DNA from: Acidimicrobiia bacterium
GTDB lineage: Bacteria > Actinomycetota > Acidimicrobiia > Acidimicrobiales > Bin134
Reading direction: 5' to 3'
Assembly: GCA_022822265.1 (NCBI GenBank)
Contig: JAJECA010000050.1
Coordinates: 176,777-240,776, forward strand
DNA length: 64,000 bases
How positions within the stretch are numbered: the stretch's first letter is position 1; each line of letters starts with the position of its first letter. Of this stretch, positions 1 through 9,288 are shown in pieces. The notes under the pieces are model-generated. The model was not told the origin of the DNA and made no database searches. It worked only from the letters and a program-made list of their open reading frames with translations. The position numbers and the translations under genes were made by a program.

Positions 1-370
1 TGAGGTCTTTGCCCTCGGGGCTGAGCTGGGCCATCATCACCCGGCGGTCGTCGGGGTCAGGCACCCGACGCACCAGATTCAGCTTCTCCAGCTGGTCCAC
101 CCGACCGGTCATTCCCCCGGAAGTGAGCATGGTCATAGCCGCCAGCTCACTGGGCTTGGCTTGAAAGGGAGCGCCGTTTCTCCGCAACGCCGCCAGCACG
201 TCGAACAAACCCAGGGTAAGGCCATGCGGACGGAGAAAATCAGTCATCGACTGCTCGAATAAGCGGTCGATACGGGAGATGCGCCCGAAGATCCCGATGG
301 GCGATGCGTCCAAATCGGGGCGCTCGCTGGCCCATTGCTCCAGAATCGAGTCCACTCGGTCGTGGGTCAT
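1..370 (-). CDS. MarR-family transcriptional regulator (3' part outside window)
   Basis: 123 residues are visible; the C-terminus lies beyond base 1. The winged helix-turn-helix is clear: a recognition-helix stretch TSGGMTGRVDQLEK near residues 83-96 and a wing DPDDRRV near 105-111, both typical of MarR proteins that bind palindromic operators and release on small phenolic or acidic ligands. The ATG (368-370) overlaps the stop of the preceding aminotransferase gene as ATGA, so it is translated as the last gene of the 14-gene catabolic operon. By position it probably autoregulates that operon, which is inference. The ligand is unknown. Confidence 0.9.
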   Translation of the reverse strand, partial: MTHDRVDSILEQWASERPDLDASPIGIFGRISRIDRLFEQSMTDFLRPHGLTLGLFDVLAALRRNGAPFQAKPSELAAMTMLTSGGMTGRVDQLEKLNLVRRVPDPDDRRVMMAQLSPEGKDL

Positions 371-1608
371 GTCAACTCCTCCAGCACCGTCCCGATGGTG
401 TCGGCTACTCGGTCCACCTCAGTAGTGGTGAATGTGAACGGCGGGTAGATGCCCAAGTGGTCGGCTTGTGCCCGCACCAGTACCCCGGCTGCCTGGATGC
501 GCCTCTGGGCTTCCGCCACCAGCGGCTCCGGATTGTCTGCGGCCAGTTCCACCGCGGCCAGCATCCCCTCGCCGCGAACCTCGGCCACCACTGGCAGGGA
601 ATCCAAACTGCCTACCCGCTCCTGAAGGTGCCGACCGGTCTGGAGGCTGTGATCCACTAGGGCCTCCCGCTCGAGGATCTCAATCACCTTCAGCCCGGCG
701 ACGCAGGCCGCGGGATGGCCGCTGTAGGTATAGCCGTGCATCAGCTCGATTGAGCCTTCTGGATCGACGAACTCCTCATGAATCCGGGTGCTGGCAATGG
801 CCGCCCCCATCGGGATGTAGGCCGACGTCAACCCTTTGGCCACGGTCATGATGTCGGGAACCACTCCGTAGCGGTGACCCCCGAACCAGTAGCCCAGCCG
901 ACCGAATCCGCAGACAACCTCATCCAGGACCAGCAGCACATCGTGGCGGTCGCACATCGCCCTGACCTCGGACAAATAGCACTCCGGGGGCGGATAGACC
1001 CCTCCCGCGGCTTGCACCGGCTCCATGATCACCGCGGCGATGGTGCTCGGATCGCGAAAGGCCAGTTCCCGTTCCAGCGCGTCGATGTCGTGGGCCGGGA
1101 CTTGGGTGCAGCCCTCCAGCAGGGGTCCGAACCCCGACCGGTTCTCGGTGAGGCCGCCTACTGATATCCCCCCGAAGTTCATGCCGTGATAGCCCCGATG
1201 CAGCGACACGAAGCCGGTCTTGGACGCCTGACCGATACGGCGCCAGTACCCGCGGGCGATCTTCATGGCGGTCTCGACTGCTTCGGAACCTGAGTTGGTG
1301 AAGAACACGTGGTTCAGGTCGCCCGGGGTTCGGGCGACAACCGCCTCAGCCAGCTCCTCGGCCCGAGGGTGGCTGTATCCGAACAGGCAGTGGTACTCCA
1401 GGGTACGCAGTTGTTCGCTCACCGCCTCGGCGATCTCGGTTCGGCCGTGTCCCAGGATCACACAGGCCACACCCCCGGCGGTGGCATCGAGCAGCCGGTT
1501 TCCGTCGTCGGTCTCCACATAGTTGCCATCGCCGGCCACCACCACCGGAGGCCTGCTGCCACCCGCCGAGGTGAAGGGCATCCACAATGGGGCAGTGTCG
1601 CTGCTCAT
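367..1608 (-). CDS. Class III pyridoxal-phosphate aminotransferase
   Basis: 413 residues, normal for the omega-amino acid/acetylornithine-type fold-I transaminases. FTNSGSE (about 103-109) binds the cofactor phosphate, LDEVVCGFGR holds the ring-contacting Asp near 229, and the Schiff-base Lys is near 258 in TVAKGLTS. Such enzymes move an amino group from a primary amine or omega-amino acid to pyruvate or 2-oxoglutarate in the cytosol. I chose ATG 1606-1608 because it overlaps the TGA of the luciferase-like gene as ATGA; a start eight codons upstream is also open. In this operon it may aminate or deaminate an aldehyde made by the dehydrogenases. The specific substrate is not predictable. Confidence 0.9.
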   Translation of the reverse strand: MSSDTAPLWMPFTSAGGSRPPVVVAGDGNYVETDDGNRLLDATAGGVACVILGHGRTEIAEAVSEQLRTLEYHCLFGYSHPRAEELAEAVVARTPGDLNHVFFTNSGSEAVETAMKIARGYWRRIGQASKTGFVSLHRGYHGMNFGGISVGGLTENRSGFGPLLEGCTQVPAHDIDALERELAFRDPSTIAAVIMEPVQAAGGVYPPPECYLSEVRAMCDRHDVLLVLDEVVCGFGRLGYWFGGHRYGVVPDIMTVAKGLTSAYIPMGAAIASTRIHEEFVDPEGSIELMHGYTYSGHPAACVAGLKVIEILEREALVDHSLQTGRHLQERVGSLDSLPVVAEVRGEGMLAAVELAADNPEPLVAEAQRRIQAAGVLVRAQADHLGIYPPFTFTTTEVDRVADTIGTVLEELT

Positions 1609-2381
1609 GGCCCGCTCCGGGCATCCCGCCACGCCAGCAGTGACTCCAGTTCTTCCATCCGATAGTCGGGGCCCGACCGGACCAAGATGAGGTGCTCAGC
1701 CCCGGCCGCCGCGTAGTCGTCGTAGGTGGAATCGCTAGCAATCTCGAACAACGCCACCGTTCGCTCCACCTTTGCCGGGTCGCGTTCGGCCCGCTCGCAC
1801 CATTGGTCCAGCACCCCGTTGAGGTGGGCGATCTCTTCGGGAGTGCCCCACCCGTTCCAGGCATCGGCTAGGCGAGCGCACACGTCCAGGGTCATCCGCT
1901 CCCCTAGCCCGCCGACCAAGATGGGAAGCGGCCCCACCGGCCCGGGCCTTAGCTTTTCGAGCCGTCGGCGGATGCGATGGATGGCGACCTCCATCTCGCG
2001 GATCCGATCGGCATCGCCGGACATTGCATACCCGTAGGAGTAGTAGTCCTGCTCCAGCCAGCCCGAGCCCAGGCCGAGCACCACTCGGCCTCCAGATGCG
2101 TGGTCCACCGTGCGGGCCATGTCGGCCAGCAGGTCGGGGTTGCGGAATCCGGTGCAGGTGACCAGCGGGCCGATCTGCGCCCTGCTGGTGACTGACGCCA
2201 TGGCGGCCAGGGTGGACCAGCACTCAAAGGCGGTGCCGTCAGGGTCTCCGTCAATGGGGAAGAAGTGGTCGAACGTCCAGATGCTGTCAGCCCCGGCCTC
2301 ATCGGCGTAACGCCATGCGGCCTCCATCTCGTCCCAGCTCACATGGTTGGGCCGGATCTGGACTCCCACACGCGGCGGCAT
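1605..2381 (-). CDS. Luciferase-like (LLM class) flavin/F420-dependent oxidoreductase
   Basis: 258 residues with the bacterial luciferase-like TIM-barrel pattern: an N-terminal VGVQIRPNHVSWDE strand-helix, SIWTFDHFFP near residue 40, RVVLGLGSGW near 100-110 and PILVGGLGERM near 155. In actinobacteria many members use F420 rather than FMN; which one applies here cannot be told. The ATG at 2379-2381 is preferred over one five codons upstream because an AAGGAG ribosome site (2386-2391) lies six bases before it and it avoids overlap with the ABC ATPase gene. Stop overlaps the aminotransferase start. Likely an oxidation or reduction step in the operon's pathway. Confidence 0.85.
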   Translation of the reverse strand: MPPRVGVQIRPNHVSWDEMEAAWRYADEAGADSIWTFDHFFPIDGDPDGTAFECWSTLAAMASVTSRAQIGPLVTCTGFRNPDLLADMARTVDHASGGRVVLGLGSGWLEQDYYSYGYAMSGDADRIREMEVAIHRIRRRLEKLRPGPVGPLPILVGGLGERMTLDVCARLADAWNGWGTPEEIAHLNGVLDQWCERAERDPAKVERTVALFEIASDSTYDDYAAAGAEHLILVRSGPDYRMEELESLLAWRDARSGP

Positions 2382-2382
2382 C

Positions 2383-3198
2383 TCAATCTCCTTCATGAGA
2401 CGCGGCCAAACCGGTGATGAGCGACACCAGCTTTTGGGCGTCGGTGCTGTGGGCGTCCAAAAGCTCGATGAGCTGCCCCCGGCGCATCACCGCGATCCGG
2501 TCGGCGAGGCGGAACACCTGGTCGAGGTTGTGGCTGACCACGATTATGGTCAGCTTGCGCTCTCGCAGTGTGGTGATGAGGTCCTCCACCCGGGCGGTCT
2601 CGGCGATACCCAGCGCGGCGGTGGGCTCGTCCATGATGATCACCTCGTTGCCCCAGTTCATGGCCCGGGCGATGGCCACTCCCTGACGCTGACCCCCGGA
2701 GAAGTGCTGAACAGGGATGCGGACAGAGGGAATCTTGATATTGAGCCGCCGGATGATCTGCTCGGTGTCCCGCCGCATGGCCCGACGCCGCAGAAAGGTG
2801 AGCGGCCCCCACCCCACCTTGAGCTCCCGTCCCATGAATAGGTTTTGGGCGGCATCCAGATTGTCGGCCAGCGCCAGGTCTTGGTACACGGTTTCAATGC
2901 CCGCTGTCCGGGCATCCAGCGGAGAGCGGAATCGGCGGGTCTCACCGTGCAGCACCACGCTTCCCGCGTCGGGCTGCTCCGCTCCGGAGATCACCTTCAA
3001 CAGAGTGCTCTTGCCGGCCCCGTTGTCGCCGACAATGGCGGTGAGCGTGCCGGCGGGGAAGTCCAGCGACACGTCGCGGAGGGCAACCACTCCTCCGTAG
3101 CGCTTGTGGATCCCCGAAACGCTCAGCGCGATATCCGGTGACTGGGAATCCTCAGAGCGGGGGGATTCGACTGCCGATCCAGGCTGGCCTGCGGTCAT
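2383..3198 (-). CDS. CUT2-type sugar ABC transporter, ATP-binding subunit
   Basis: 271 residues, a single nucleotide-binding domain (FrcA-like rather than the doubled RbsA form). Walker A GDNGAGKST at 57-65, signature FSGGQ at 166-170, Walker B VIIMDE at 186-191 and switch His near 223 are all intact, so it should hydrolyse ATP. It would pair with the RbsC-like permease (11947-13092) and the binding lipoprotein (10932-11927) of the same operon, although seven enzyme genes separate them. Its ATG overlaps the stop of the molybdenum hydroxylase gene as ATGA. Confidence 0.93.
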   Translation of the reverse strand: MTAGQPGSAVESPRSEDSQSPDIALSVSGIHKRYGGVVALRDVSLDFPAGTLTAIVGDNGAGKSTLLKVISGAEQPDAGSVVLHGETRRFRSPLDARTAGIETVYQDLALADNLDAAQNLFMGRELKVGWGPLTFLRRRAMRRDTEQIIRRLNIKIPSVRIPVQHFSGGQRQGVAIARAMNWGNEVIIMDEPTAALGIAETARVEDLITTLRERKLTIIVVSHNLDQVFRLADRIAVMRRGQLIELLDAHSTDAQKLVSLITGLAASHEGD

Positions 3199-5516
3199 GA
3201 TCTGGCTCCCTGCAATTGGTCGAACAAGTAGTAAGGCGACACGGGCACTTGGTTCACCTCGATGCCGAGGCCGCCCAACGCGTCTTCGACGGCGTTGGCC
3301 ACAGCCGCCGGCGGCGAAATCGCCCCCGCCTCTCCCACGCCCTTGATGCCCAATGGGTTGAGCGGCGAAGGCGTCTCCAGGTGGGCGACGGCCAATTCAG
3401 GCACCCCGGCGGCGTCGGGCACCAGATAGTCGGCCAGGCTGGGGTTCTGGGGCTGCCCGTCGGCGTCGTAGACCGCCTGCTCGAACAGCGCCGCTCCGAT
3501 CCCCTGGGCCACTCCTCCGGCGATCTGGCCGTCCACGATCATGGGAGAAAGCAGCGGTCCGCAATCATGGGCGACCACGTAGTCGAGGATCTCCACCGCT
3601 CCCGTGGACGGATCGACCGCAACCCGTGCTGCGTGCACTCCGGCAGCAAAGGTGACCGTCGCCGGCTCGAAGCAGACCATCTCGTCAAGTCCGGGGGTGC
3701 TGCCGTTGGCAAAGTCGCCTCCGGGGGCGAAGCCTTCAGCGACTTCGGCCAGCTCCATGCGCCGGGTCGGAGTTCCCACCACCTCCACCACGCCGTTGTG
3801 GATGCGCAGGTCGGCGGGGGCCAGTTCCCACCGCTGAGCCACTGCGTTGACAATCCGGTCTCGCAGCACCCCGGCAGCCTCGTGGATCGCACTGCCGGCC
3901 ACCACCGCGCTTCGACTGGCCAGAGTGCCCCATCCATACTCGACTGCGGCAGTGTCGCCCCCGATCACCGTCACGCGTTCAGGGTCGGCGCCCAGCGCTT
4001 GGGCGCACACTTCAGCGAACACGGTCTCGTGTCCTTGGCCCTGAGAACAGGCACCGGTTGACACCTCGACCCAGCCGGTCTCATCAACCCGAACCCGGGC
4101 GCTCTCGAACGGTCCGACCCCTGTTCCCTCCACATAGGTGGACACACCGACGCCGACCAGTCGGCCGGCTTCATCCGGCGCCCCTCCCCGGAGGCCGTCG
4201 GCCATATTGCCCATGGCCATAGCCGCCTCGAAACAGCCGGAGAAATCACCGCTGTCGTATGTCATGGGCGTGCCATCCCGATAGTTGAGGCCGACGGTAT
4301 AGGGCATTTCCTCGGCCCCGATTAGGTTTCGACGGCGAAGTTCTACCGGGTCAATGCCCATCTCTCGGGCGGCGACGTCGATGATGCGGTCCATGGCAAA
4401 GACGGCTTCAGGTCGGCCCGCTCCCCGATAGGGCGAGATCGGGGCTTTGTTGGTCACTACTGCGGTGGCCTCCACATCCAGCGCCGGCACCCGATAGCAC
4501 CCGCACAGGTGGGCCAGCGTGTTGTAGGGCTGGACCACGCCCAGTGGATTGGCCGCTCCGTTGTCAACCACGAATCGGTCGCGCACCCCCAGTATGCGGC
4601 CGTCGCCGTCGAGGGCTAGTTCGATGTCGTGGATCTGGTCTCGGGAATGGATGGCGGCCAGGCCGTGCTCGCTTCGCTGCTCGACCCATTTGAGAGGGAC
4701 TCCCATCTCCAGCGCCAGGAAGGCCATGACCAGTTCTTCGGCGTAGGGAATGGCCTTGACGCCGAATCCGCCGCCCACGTCGGGGGCCACAACCCGGATT
4801 CGGTGAGCTGGTCTGCTTAGCGACTTGGCCAAGGCGGTGCGCAGCGGATGGGGAATCTGAGTGCTGCTCCACACCGTGAGCAGATCGGTGCGGGGATCGT
4901 TTTCGGCCACCACGCCCCTCGGCTCCATAGGGTGACAAGCCAGTCTGCCCGAGTGCAGGCGGCGTCGACTGACATGGGCGGCTTCGGCGAAGGCGCTGTC
5001 TGTGTCGCCGAAACCGGCGGCCACGAACAACGAGCGGTTGTCGGGCCAGTGGTCATACAGCCGGGGAGCATCATCGGCCAGCGCGGCGAAGGGATCGACA
5101 ACCGGCGGACGGGGAGCCAGGTCTAGAAGAACCCGATCAGCTGCGTCTGCTGCGCCATAGGGGGTGTCGGCGATCACCACGGCAATGGGGTCGCCCACGT
5201 GCCGTACCCGGTCTACCGCAAGCAGCGGCCGACCTTCATGGCGTACAAACAGCCGCTCGTCGCCCAGCGTCTCCAGCAATTTGTCCTGGTAGACGCCACC
5301 ATCGGCCTCGTTGGGCGCCATCGTGTCGATCCGTCCGACCAGATCCGCGCCGGTCCAGCCGACAACCTCCGAGGGAAGCTCCACCCCGTTCACGTCGGCG
5401 TGAGCCACAGGACTGCGCACGAAGGAGACATACCGCATCGACGGAAGCTCGATATCGGCCACGTAGCGTCCGTCGCCCCGCAACAGCCGGGAATCCTCCC
5501 GCCGCAGTGTCTTCAC
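3195..5516 (-). CDS. CoxL-type molybdopterin-binding subunit of a xanthine dehydrogenase-family hydroxylase
   Basis: 773 residues, right for the molybdenum large subunit of the CO dehydrogenase/xanthine oxidase family. VGGGFGVK lies near 247-254, the loop PYRGAGR near 362-368, and the catalytic Glu motif KGVGEAG near 725-731. The PYRGAGR loop resembles the form II (AYRGAGR-type) group, not the AYRCSFR loop of true CO dehydrogenase, so another hydroxylation is likely. GTG 5514-5516 overlaps the aldolase-like stop as GTGA, which decides the start. The FAD (CoxM) and 2Fe-2S (CoxS) partner genes are absent from the whole window, so partners must be encoded elsewhere or the enzyme is unusual. Confidence 0.92.
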   Translation of the reverse strand: MKTLRREDSRLLRGDGRYVADIELPSMRYVSFVRSPVAHADVNGVELPSEVVGWTGADLVGRIDTMAPNEADGGVYQDKLLETLGDERLFVRHEGRPLLAVDRVRHVGDPIAVVIADTPYGAADAADRVLLDLAPRPPVVDPFAALADDAPRLYDHWPDNRSLFVAAGFGDTDSAFAEAAHVSRRRLHSGRLACHPMEPRGVVAENDPRTDLLTVWSSTQIPHPLRTALAKSLSRPAHRIRVVAPDVGGGFGVKAIPYAEELVMAFLALEMGVPLKWVEQRSEHGLAAIHSRDQIHDIELALDGDGRILGVRDRFVVDNGAANPLGVVQPYNTLAHLCGCYRVPALDVEATAVVTNKAPISPYRGAGRPEAVFAMDRIIDVAAREMGIDPVELRRRNLIGAEEMPYTVGLNYRDGTPMTYDSGDFSGCFEAAMAMGNMADGLRGGAPDEAGRLVGVGVSTYVEGTGVGPFESARVRVDETGWVEVSTGACSQGQGHETVFAEVCAQALGADPERVTVIGGDTAAVEYGWGTLASRSAVVAGSAIHEAAGVLRDRIVNAVAQRWELAPADLRIHNGVVEVVGTPTRRMELAEVAEGFAPGGDFANGSTPGLDEMVCFEPATVTFAAGVHAARVAVDPSTGAVEILDYVVAHDCGPLLSPMIVDGQIAGGVAQGIGAALFEQAVYDADGQPQNPSLADYLVPDAAGVPELAVAHLETPSPLNPLGIKGVGEAGAISPPAAVANAVEDALGGLGIEVNQVPVSPYYLFDQLQGARS

Positions 5517-6229
5517 CGGGCCAACTCCACGGCCCAGTAGTCCCACTGGGTGTGGGTGTACTCCTCAAGAGTCAGCCCGTCAGTAAGCAACTCTTCGGTC
5601 AGCTCTGTCGGGTCGATGGCCGCTACGGGGCCCAGGCCTTGGGCCATGATCTGCAATCGGGCCGAGCGCTCAAGGTTCACCGCACTTACCGTGGCCTCCT
5701 CGATGGAGGATCCCACCACAGTGAGCCCGTGGCCCTTCAACAAGATCCCCTTCCGGTCTCCCATGGCTGCGGCCACTGCTCGGCCGCGTTCGGGGTCGTC
5801 GATCTGCACCGCGGAGTCGTACACCGGTACGCCGTCGGCGAACAGGGTGCACAGGTGCCAGACCGGGGCAAGAGGAACGTCGGTCATCGAGAACGCGATG
5901 CAGTGCATGGGATGGGCGTGGATAACCGCTCCCACATCGGGGCGGGCCCGATAAATCTCGGTGTGCATGAACCGCTCGCCGGGGGCCTCCATCGAACCCT
6001 CGACCACCTCGCCATCCAGGTCCATAATCACCACATCATCAGGGTCGGTCTCGGCCAGGTCTTTGACGTCATCGTGGGTGTGGCCCAATACGGCCACCAG
6101 GTCGGTTCCCGGAATCCGGGCCGAGGGGTGGCCAAAGGGACCGATCAGCCGCTCTCGGACCAGAATCCGGGTCGAGGTGGCGATCTTCTCCTTGAGGTCG
6201 GCAATGGCCTCGGGCTGTTGGATGCTCAT
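5513..6229 (-). CDS. Class II aldolase/adducin-family protein
   Basis: 238 residues, typical of the zinc-dependent L-fuculose-phosphate aldolase/RhaD/AraD family. HAH at 104-106 and the His in KGHGL near 167 are the expected metal ligands; IYRARPD precedes them. Members cleave phosphorylated ketoses, epimerise ribulose phosphate, or decarboxylate or dehydrate hydroxyacids, so the reaction here is open. ATG 6227-6229 overlaps the aldehyde dehydrogenase stop; a longer open frame upstream is the shadow of that gene. Confidence 0.88.
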   Translation of the reverse strand: MSIQQPEAIADLKEKIATSTRILVRERLIGPFGHPSARIPGTDLVAVLGHTHDDVKDLAETDPDDVVIMDLDGEVVEGSMEAPGERFMHTEIYRARPDVGAVIHAHPMHCIAFSMTDVPLAPVWHLCTLFADGVPVYDSAVQIDDPERGRAVAAAMGDRKGILLKGHGLTVVGSSIEEATVSAVNLERSARLQIMAQGLGPVAAIDPTELTEELLTDGLTLEEYTHTQWDYWAVELAR

Positions 6230-7707
6230 GGTCGCGCTCCGATGTCGAGAACGTGGACAACTTTGGTCCGGGTGTAGCTGAGCAGCGACTCCATCGACCC
6301 TTCCGCTCCCAGCCCTGAGTCCTTGTAACCGCCGAACGGCGTCTCCAGGAAGTGCTGGCCCCGCCCGTTGATCCACACGCATCCGGCCTGCACCCGGCGG
6401 GCGGCGTCCATCGCCCAGTCCAGGTCGTTGGTGATGATGTTGGCCGTCAACCCGTAGCGGGTGGCGTTGGCCTGGGCAATCAGGTCGTCTCGATCTCGCC
6501 ATTCCAAAACTGACAGCACCGGACCGAAGATCTCCTCGGCGGCGATGGTGTGGCCGGACTCCACCCGATCGAAGAGCGTGGGCGCCAAGTAAAACCCGCC
6601 CTCGGGCACGCCATCGGGGGCGGTGCCGCCCCTGATCAGCCGGGCGCCCTCCGACCGCCCAACATCCACATAGCCCTGAACCCGGTTGAGCTGGGGCTCA
6701 GACACGAGCGGCCCCATGGTGGTTGCCGCATCGAGAGGGTCGCCCACTCTGATCTGGTCAAGCCGGGCCGCTACCGCATCCACGATCTCGTCACGGAGGG
6801 CCGCAGGGGCGTAGAGCCGAGACGTGGATCCGCATGACTGCCCCTGGGAGGACTCGAAGTTCATCCCCCCCACCGCCTGCTCGGCCACAAACGCGGGATC
6901 GGCATCGGGCGCGACCAAGAGGGGGTTCTTGCCCCCGAGCTCAACGGTCACATGCTTCACCCGGCCCGAGGCCGCAGCAGCCTCCATGACCCGCAGCCCG
7001 GTCGTCCCCCGCCCAGTGAACCCGATGCGGCTGATTGCCGGGTGGGCCACCAAGGCCTCGCCGGTGGTGGCTCCGTTACCGGTCAGCACAGTCAGCACGC
7101 CGGTAGGCAGGATCTCGGCGGCCAGATAGGCGATCTCCAACGGAGAGATGGGGGTTTGGTCGGGGGCCTTCACAATGACGGTGTTGCCCGCGGCCAAGGG
7201 GGCGGCCGCATGGAAGAGGGTGAACATCAGCGGGTGGTTGAAGGGCAGGATGCGGGCCACCACGCCGTAGGGCTCTCGCAAGGTCAAATGGAGGCTGTTG
7301 GCCGACGCGGGCAGGGTCTTGCCGTGCAGTTCGCGGGCGATGCCGGCGAAGTAGTCCAGGGCATCGGCCCCGTAGGCCACATCGTTGCGCATGGCAGCCA
7401 GGGGGTTGCCGCTGTCCATGGCATCGATTCGGGCCAGACGCTCGGACTGCGATCTCACGGCATCGGCCAGGGTGCGCAGATATCGGCCTCTCTCAGCAGC
7501 CGACAACGCAGCCCACGCCGGCTGGGCCCCTTCTGCTGCCTTAGCGGCCCGATCCACCGCAGCGGCGTCGGCCAGCGGCACCTCAGCCACGGTCTCACCG
7601 GTGCCCGGGGCGATTGCCGCCATCATGTCGCCATCGGCCACCTCGCCGTCCCCCACCAGCAGCGGATAGCGGTCGCGGAGTTCGACTCCAGACAGGTCGG
7701 AAGTCAT
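6226..7707 (-). CDS. NAD(P)-dependent aldehyde dehydrogenase
   Basis: 493 residues, standard for the ALDH superfamily. The general-base Glu sits near 256 in VELGGKN and the nucleophile Cys near 292 in GQSCGS; the ILPFNHPL stretch near 153-160 and EEIFGPVLSV near the C-terminus complete the signature. It oxidises an aldehyde to the acid with NAD or NADP. Lying directly after the zinc alcohol dehydrogenase with an ATGA overlap, it probably takes that enzyme's product. The aldehyde's identity is not visible. Confidence 0.94.
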   Translation of the reverse strand: MTSDLSGVELRDRYPLLVGDGEVADGDMMAAIAPGTGETVAEVPLADAAAVDRAAKAAEGAQPAWAALSAAERGRYLRTLADAVRSQSERLARIDAMDSGNPLAAMRNDVAYGADALDYFAGIARELHGKTLPASANSLHLTLREPYGVVARILPFNHPLMFTLFHAAAPLAAGNTVIVKAPDQTPISPLEIAYLAAEILPTGVLTVLTGNGATTGEALVAHPAISRIGFTGRGTTGLRVMEAAAASGRVKHVTVELGGKNPLLVAPDADPAFVAEQAVGGMNFESSQGQSCGSTSRLYAPAALRDEIVDAVAARLDQIRVGDPLDAATTMGPLVSEPQLNRVQGYVDVGRSEGARLIRGGTAPDGVPEGGFYLAPTLFDRVESGHTIAAEEIFGPVLSVLEWRDRDDLIAQANATRYGLTANIITNDLDWAMDAARRVQAGCVWINGRGQHFLETPFGGYKDSGLGAEGSMESLLSYTRTKVVHVLDIGARP

Positions 7708-8792
7708 GGGACGATCACCGGCTTCATCTCAGCACCGGCTTTCATGGCGGCCAACGCATCAGTCACCTGATCCAGGGAATAGGTGTTGGAGCACACCGCT
7801 GATTCCAGCCCCATCTTGGCGCTGTGCCGGTCCAAGAACCGGAGGGCGTCGTGGAAGTGGGAGATGTCGGCCGAAAGTGAGGTCCGTACCGTGAGCTGGC
7901 GAACCTTCATGGCCGTGGTCGGCACGGGAACGGTTTTGCCATGGGCTTGGCCGATGACCATTAGCGTGCCGCCGGCGCGCACCATCTCCATACCCTCGGT
8001 AAAGGCATCGGGTGGCCCCGCGCATTCGATCACGAAGTCGGCACCCCGGCCCGCTGTCATGCTGCGGACCGCTTCGATTCTCTCTTCGGGCTCGGTGTCA
8101 TCGATGTCGATACGGGCAGCCAGATCCCATGATTCGGTGGCGGCCAGCCGGGATCGGGGTGCACCGATGAGGATCACCTGGTTGGCCCCGCTTCGCAGGG
8201 CCGCCGCTGCGGCCAGAACCCCGACTGGACCTGCCCCGAGAACGACCACCGTGTCGCTAAAGCGAATGCGGGGCATGCGGTCGAGGGCGTGCATGACTGT
8301 GCGCAAGGCACAGGTGGCCGCTGAGGCCAGCGGGCTGGTCACGCCCTCGGGCACCCGCAGTACCCGAGAATCTGGCGACACGTGGAGGTGTTCGGAGAAC
8401 GTCCCGTTGACCGCACCGTCCTCATAGGGACCCCACCCGTATCCCATGGTGTTTTCACACAGAGTGGGCTGTTTGGCCACCGCGCAGAAATAGCACCGCC
8501 CGCACCAATTGTGAGCCCAGACGATGCGGTCACCGGGTCGAAGCGGTTCGCCCACAGCGTCGCTCTTCAGACCTTTGCCCAGCTCCACCACAGTTCCGGT
8601 GCCCTCATGGCCCAATATCAGCGGCAGACGAGCCAGTTGATCGAAGACGCCGTCGCATATGTGCACGTCGGTCCCGCACACGGTCGCGGCGTCCATCCGC
8701 ACCAGGGCGCCTCCCGGGAGAACCGGACCGAGCTCCAGTGTCTCCACCGCGGGACCGTCGGCGTAGTCGGCCAGAATCACAGCCCGGCTCAT
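7704..8792 (-). CDS. Zinc-dependent medium-chain alcohol dehydrogenase
   Basis: 362 residues. Catalytic zinc ligands are Cys39 (VCGTD) and His62-Glu63 (GHEGTG); four Cys near 97, 100, 103 and 112 form the structural zinc lobe, and VVVLGAGPVGV is the NAD-binding Rossmann turn. This is the sorbitol/threonine dehydrogenase side of the MDR family, which oxidises polyols or secondary alcohols. ATG at 8790-8792 is preferred over a TTG three codons upstream because a GAGG lies ten bases before it. It is separated by 52 bases from the preceding small gene, the second-largest gap within this operon. Confidence 0.93.
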   Translation of the reverse strand: MSRAVILADYADGPAVETLELGPVLPGGALVRMDAATVCGTDVHICDGVFDQLARLPLILGHEGTGTVVELGKGLKSDAVGEPLRPGDRIVWAHNWCGRCYFCAVAKQPTLCENTMGYGWGPYEDGAVNGTFSEHLHVSPDSRVLRVPEGVTSPLASAATCALRTVMHALDRMPRIRFSDTVVVLGAGPVGVLAAAAALRSGANQVILIGAPRSRLAATESWDLAARIDIDDTEPEERIEAVRSMTAGRGADFVIECAGPPDAFTEGMEMVRAGGTLMVIGQAHGKTVPVPTTAMKVRQLTVRTSLSADISHFHDALRFLDRHSAKMGLESAVCSNTYSLDQVTDALAAMKAGAEMKPVIVP

Positions 8793-8844
8793 GGTGACCA
8801 ATCCTCAGTCACCATGGCTTCCCAATTCACCAGAGTCGTCCAAG

Positions 8845-9288
8845 TCATCCCGGAGCCTCCCGCCATATCGGACCGCGTTCGACAACCGGATCAAGCAGGC
8901 CCTCGGCCACCCACTCGGTGTAGGCGAAGGGGTCATAGGCTTTGGCCACCTGGCCCGGATACCCGATCAGCTCGCGTACCACCGGGCTGAGGTAATAGCA
9001 CGCCGCCACCGAGGTAGTGAGCGCGACATAGGCATCTTCGTCCTCCTCGTGAAGGGCCGATAGCCGGTCGATGGTGAACGAGGACGGATCAAGCGCGTCC
9101 ACCGCCCGGACCAGGGGCTCACGTAGATCATCGCGCCAGCCCAGGACTTGAGGCAGATAGGACTCCACTGCCTCAACGTCAGAGACGGCGGGCATCCCGT
9201 GGGCGGCGGGCAGCATCACGTCGGCCAGGGCGATCAGCCGGCCGATATCGATTTCGCCAGTCGATGCCGACGATGCCGGCGCGGTCAT
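8845..9288 (-). CDS. Small partner protein of GMC oxidoreductase (gluconate 2-dehydrogenase subunit 3-like, tentative)
   Basis: 147 residues, acidic and mostly helical, with no Cys motif beyond one Cys and no obvious signal peptide. Its ATG overlaps the stop of the GMC oxidoreductase (ATGA). In many bacteria a small subunit-3-like protein is encoded next to a GMC flavoprotein and is required for its maturation or export; similarity in size, position and a helical EAVESYLPQVLGW-type segment suggests the same role. The assignment rests mainly on context. The protein might instead be an uncharacterised operon-specific subunit. Confidence 0.6.
   Translation of the reverse strand: MTAPASSASTGEIDIGRLIALADVMLPAAHGMPAVSDVEAVESYLPQVLGWRDDLREPLVRAVDALDPSSFTIDRLSALHEEDEDAYVALTTSVAACYYLSPVVRELIGYPGQVAKAYDPFAYTEWVAEGLLDPVVERGPIWREAPG

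Noticed and set aside
3195..5516. True aerobic CO dehydrogenase
   Set aside because: The loop is PYRGAGR, not the form I AYRCSFR, and CoxM/CoxS are missing.
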